Positions 63,816 through 64,000 of a stretch of DNA of 64,000 nt are shown in pieces. Location: NCBI RefSeq assembly GCF_013304385.1, contig NZ_JAAITU010000015.1, positions 1-64,000 of the forward strand. Reading direction: 5' to 3'. The stretch's first letter is position 1; each line of letters starts with the position of its first letter. This stretch comes from Blautia glucerasea. Its GTDB lineage: Bacteria > Bacillota > Clostridia > Lachnospirales > Lachnospiraceae. A program made the position numbers and the translations under genes. The notes beneath the pieces are model-generated. The model did no database searches. It was not told where the DNA came from and worked only from the letters and a program-made list of their open reading frames with translations.

Positions 63816-64000
63816 ATGCCAACATTCAACCAGTTAGTAAGAAAAGGTCGTCAGACCACTGTAAAGAAATCTACAGCACCGGCTCTGCAGAAGACATTCA
63901 ACTCTTTAAGAAAGAAAGCAGTTGAGCAGTCTGCACCGCAGAAACGTGGCGTTTGTACAGCTGTTAAGACAGCTACTCCTAAGAAGCCTAACTCAGCTCT
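63816..64000 (+). CDS. rpsL: 30S ribosomal protein S12 (partial, runs off window)
   Basis: The ATG at 63816 follows GGAGGTGAAATGGA. It reads [15 protein letters not shown], then [19 protein letters not shown] at the window end, the highly conserved N-terminus of S12 including the PKKPNSA decoding-site region. Only 61 codons are visible. Confidence 0.97.
   Translation, partial: MPTFNQLVRKGRQTTVKKSTAPALQKTFNSLRKKAVEQSAPQKRGVCTAVKTATPKKPNSA

Noticed and set aside
63575-63925. 116-residue plus-strand ORF
   Set aside because: Crosses the rpsL promoter and start in another frame; Lys-rich translation of the leader.

Overview
The window looks like chromosomal DNA of a spore-lineage Firmicute of the Lachnospiraceae type (Blautia/Ruminococcus-like gut clostridia). 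The evidence is a T-box in front of ileS, strong AGGAGG ribosome binding sites, the rplJ-rplL-rpoB-rpoC-...-rpsL order, a spoIIID gene, a DUF6472-type small protein, and the protein styles throughout. This is inferred from gene content; no rRNA gene is present to fix the taxon.

Layout. 1-1.8 kb: insertion-sequence debris, with an IS3-type element on the minus strand cutting an ISL3-type transposase, followed by a 13-bp-periodic repeat. 1.8-14.3 kb: housekeeping genes (exonuclease, DacA-type carboxypeptidase, T-box/ileS, glgP, a PIG-L deacetylase, an SdpI/SdpR-like pair, a beta-CASP nuclease, a TSCPD protein). 14.6-21.4 kb: a decaying purine/xanthine utilisation cluster. xdhB, xdhC and ygeY are intact, while xdhA, ssnA and a sigma-54-type regulator each carry internal deletions with frameshifts. 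21.5-32.4 kb: mtnN, a methyltransferase, a large envelope protein, galK-galT, an InlB-repeat/SGNH surface protein and a YeiH-type transporter. 47.6-64 kb: an SGNH lipoprotein, apbE, the L10 leader with rplJ-rplL, rpoB-rpoC, a Ser/Thr kinase/PP2C phosphatase/unknown triad, and the start of rpsL.

Main discovery. The sporulation regulator gene spoIIID is split in two by a 14.7-kb integrative element (about 32,683-47,375). The first 38 codons lie at 32,568-32,681 and the remaining codons at 47,372-47,539. Joining them across the shared 5-bp core ACATA restores a complete 92-codon spoIIID reading frame. The last gene of the element is a large serine recombinase whose stop codon lies in the attachment core. 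Joining the two element ends gives a 54-bp imperfect palindrome centred on the core, as expected for an attP of this enzyme class. The arrangement is that of the sigK 'skin' elements, but in spoIIID. The element also carries a TnpV-like protein, a BlaI/BlaR1-like pair with a lone winged-helix protein, a DUF6076-type protein, an excisionase-like HTH, a MobV-like relaxase, CHC2 primase and VapE-like replication proteins, an AlbA_2/Schlafen-type ATPase, and two unrecognised genes that look like a defence cassette. Whether excision occurs during sporulation, or the strain has simply lost SpoIIID, cannot be decided from sequence.
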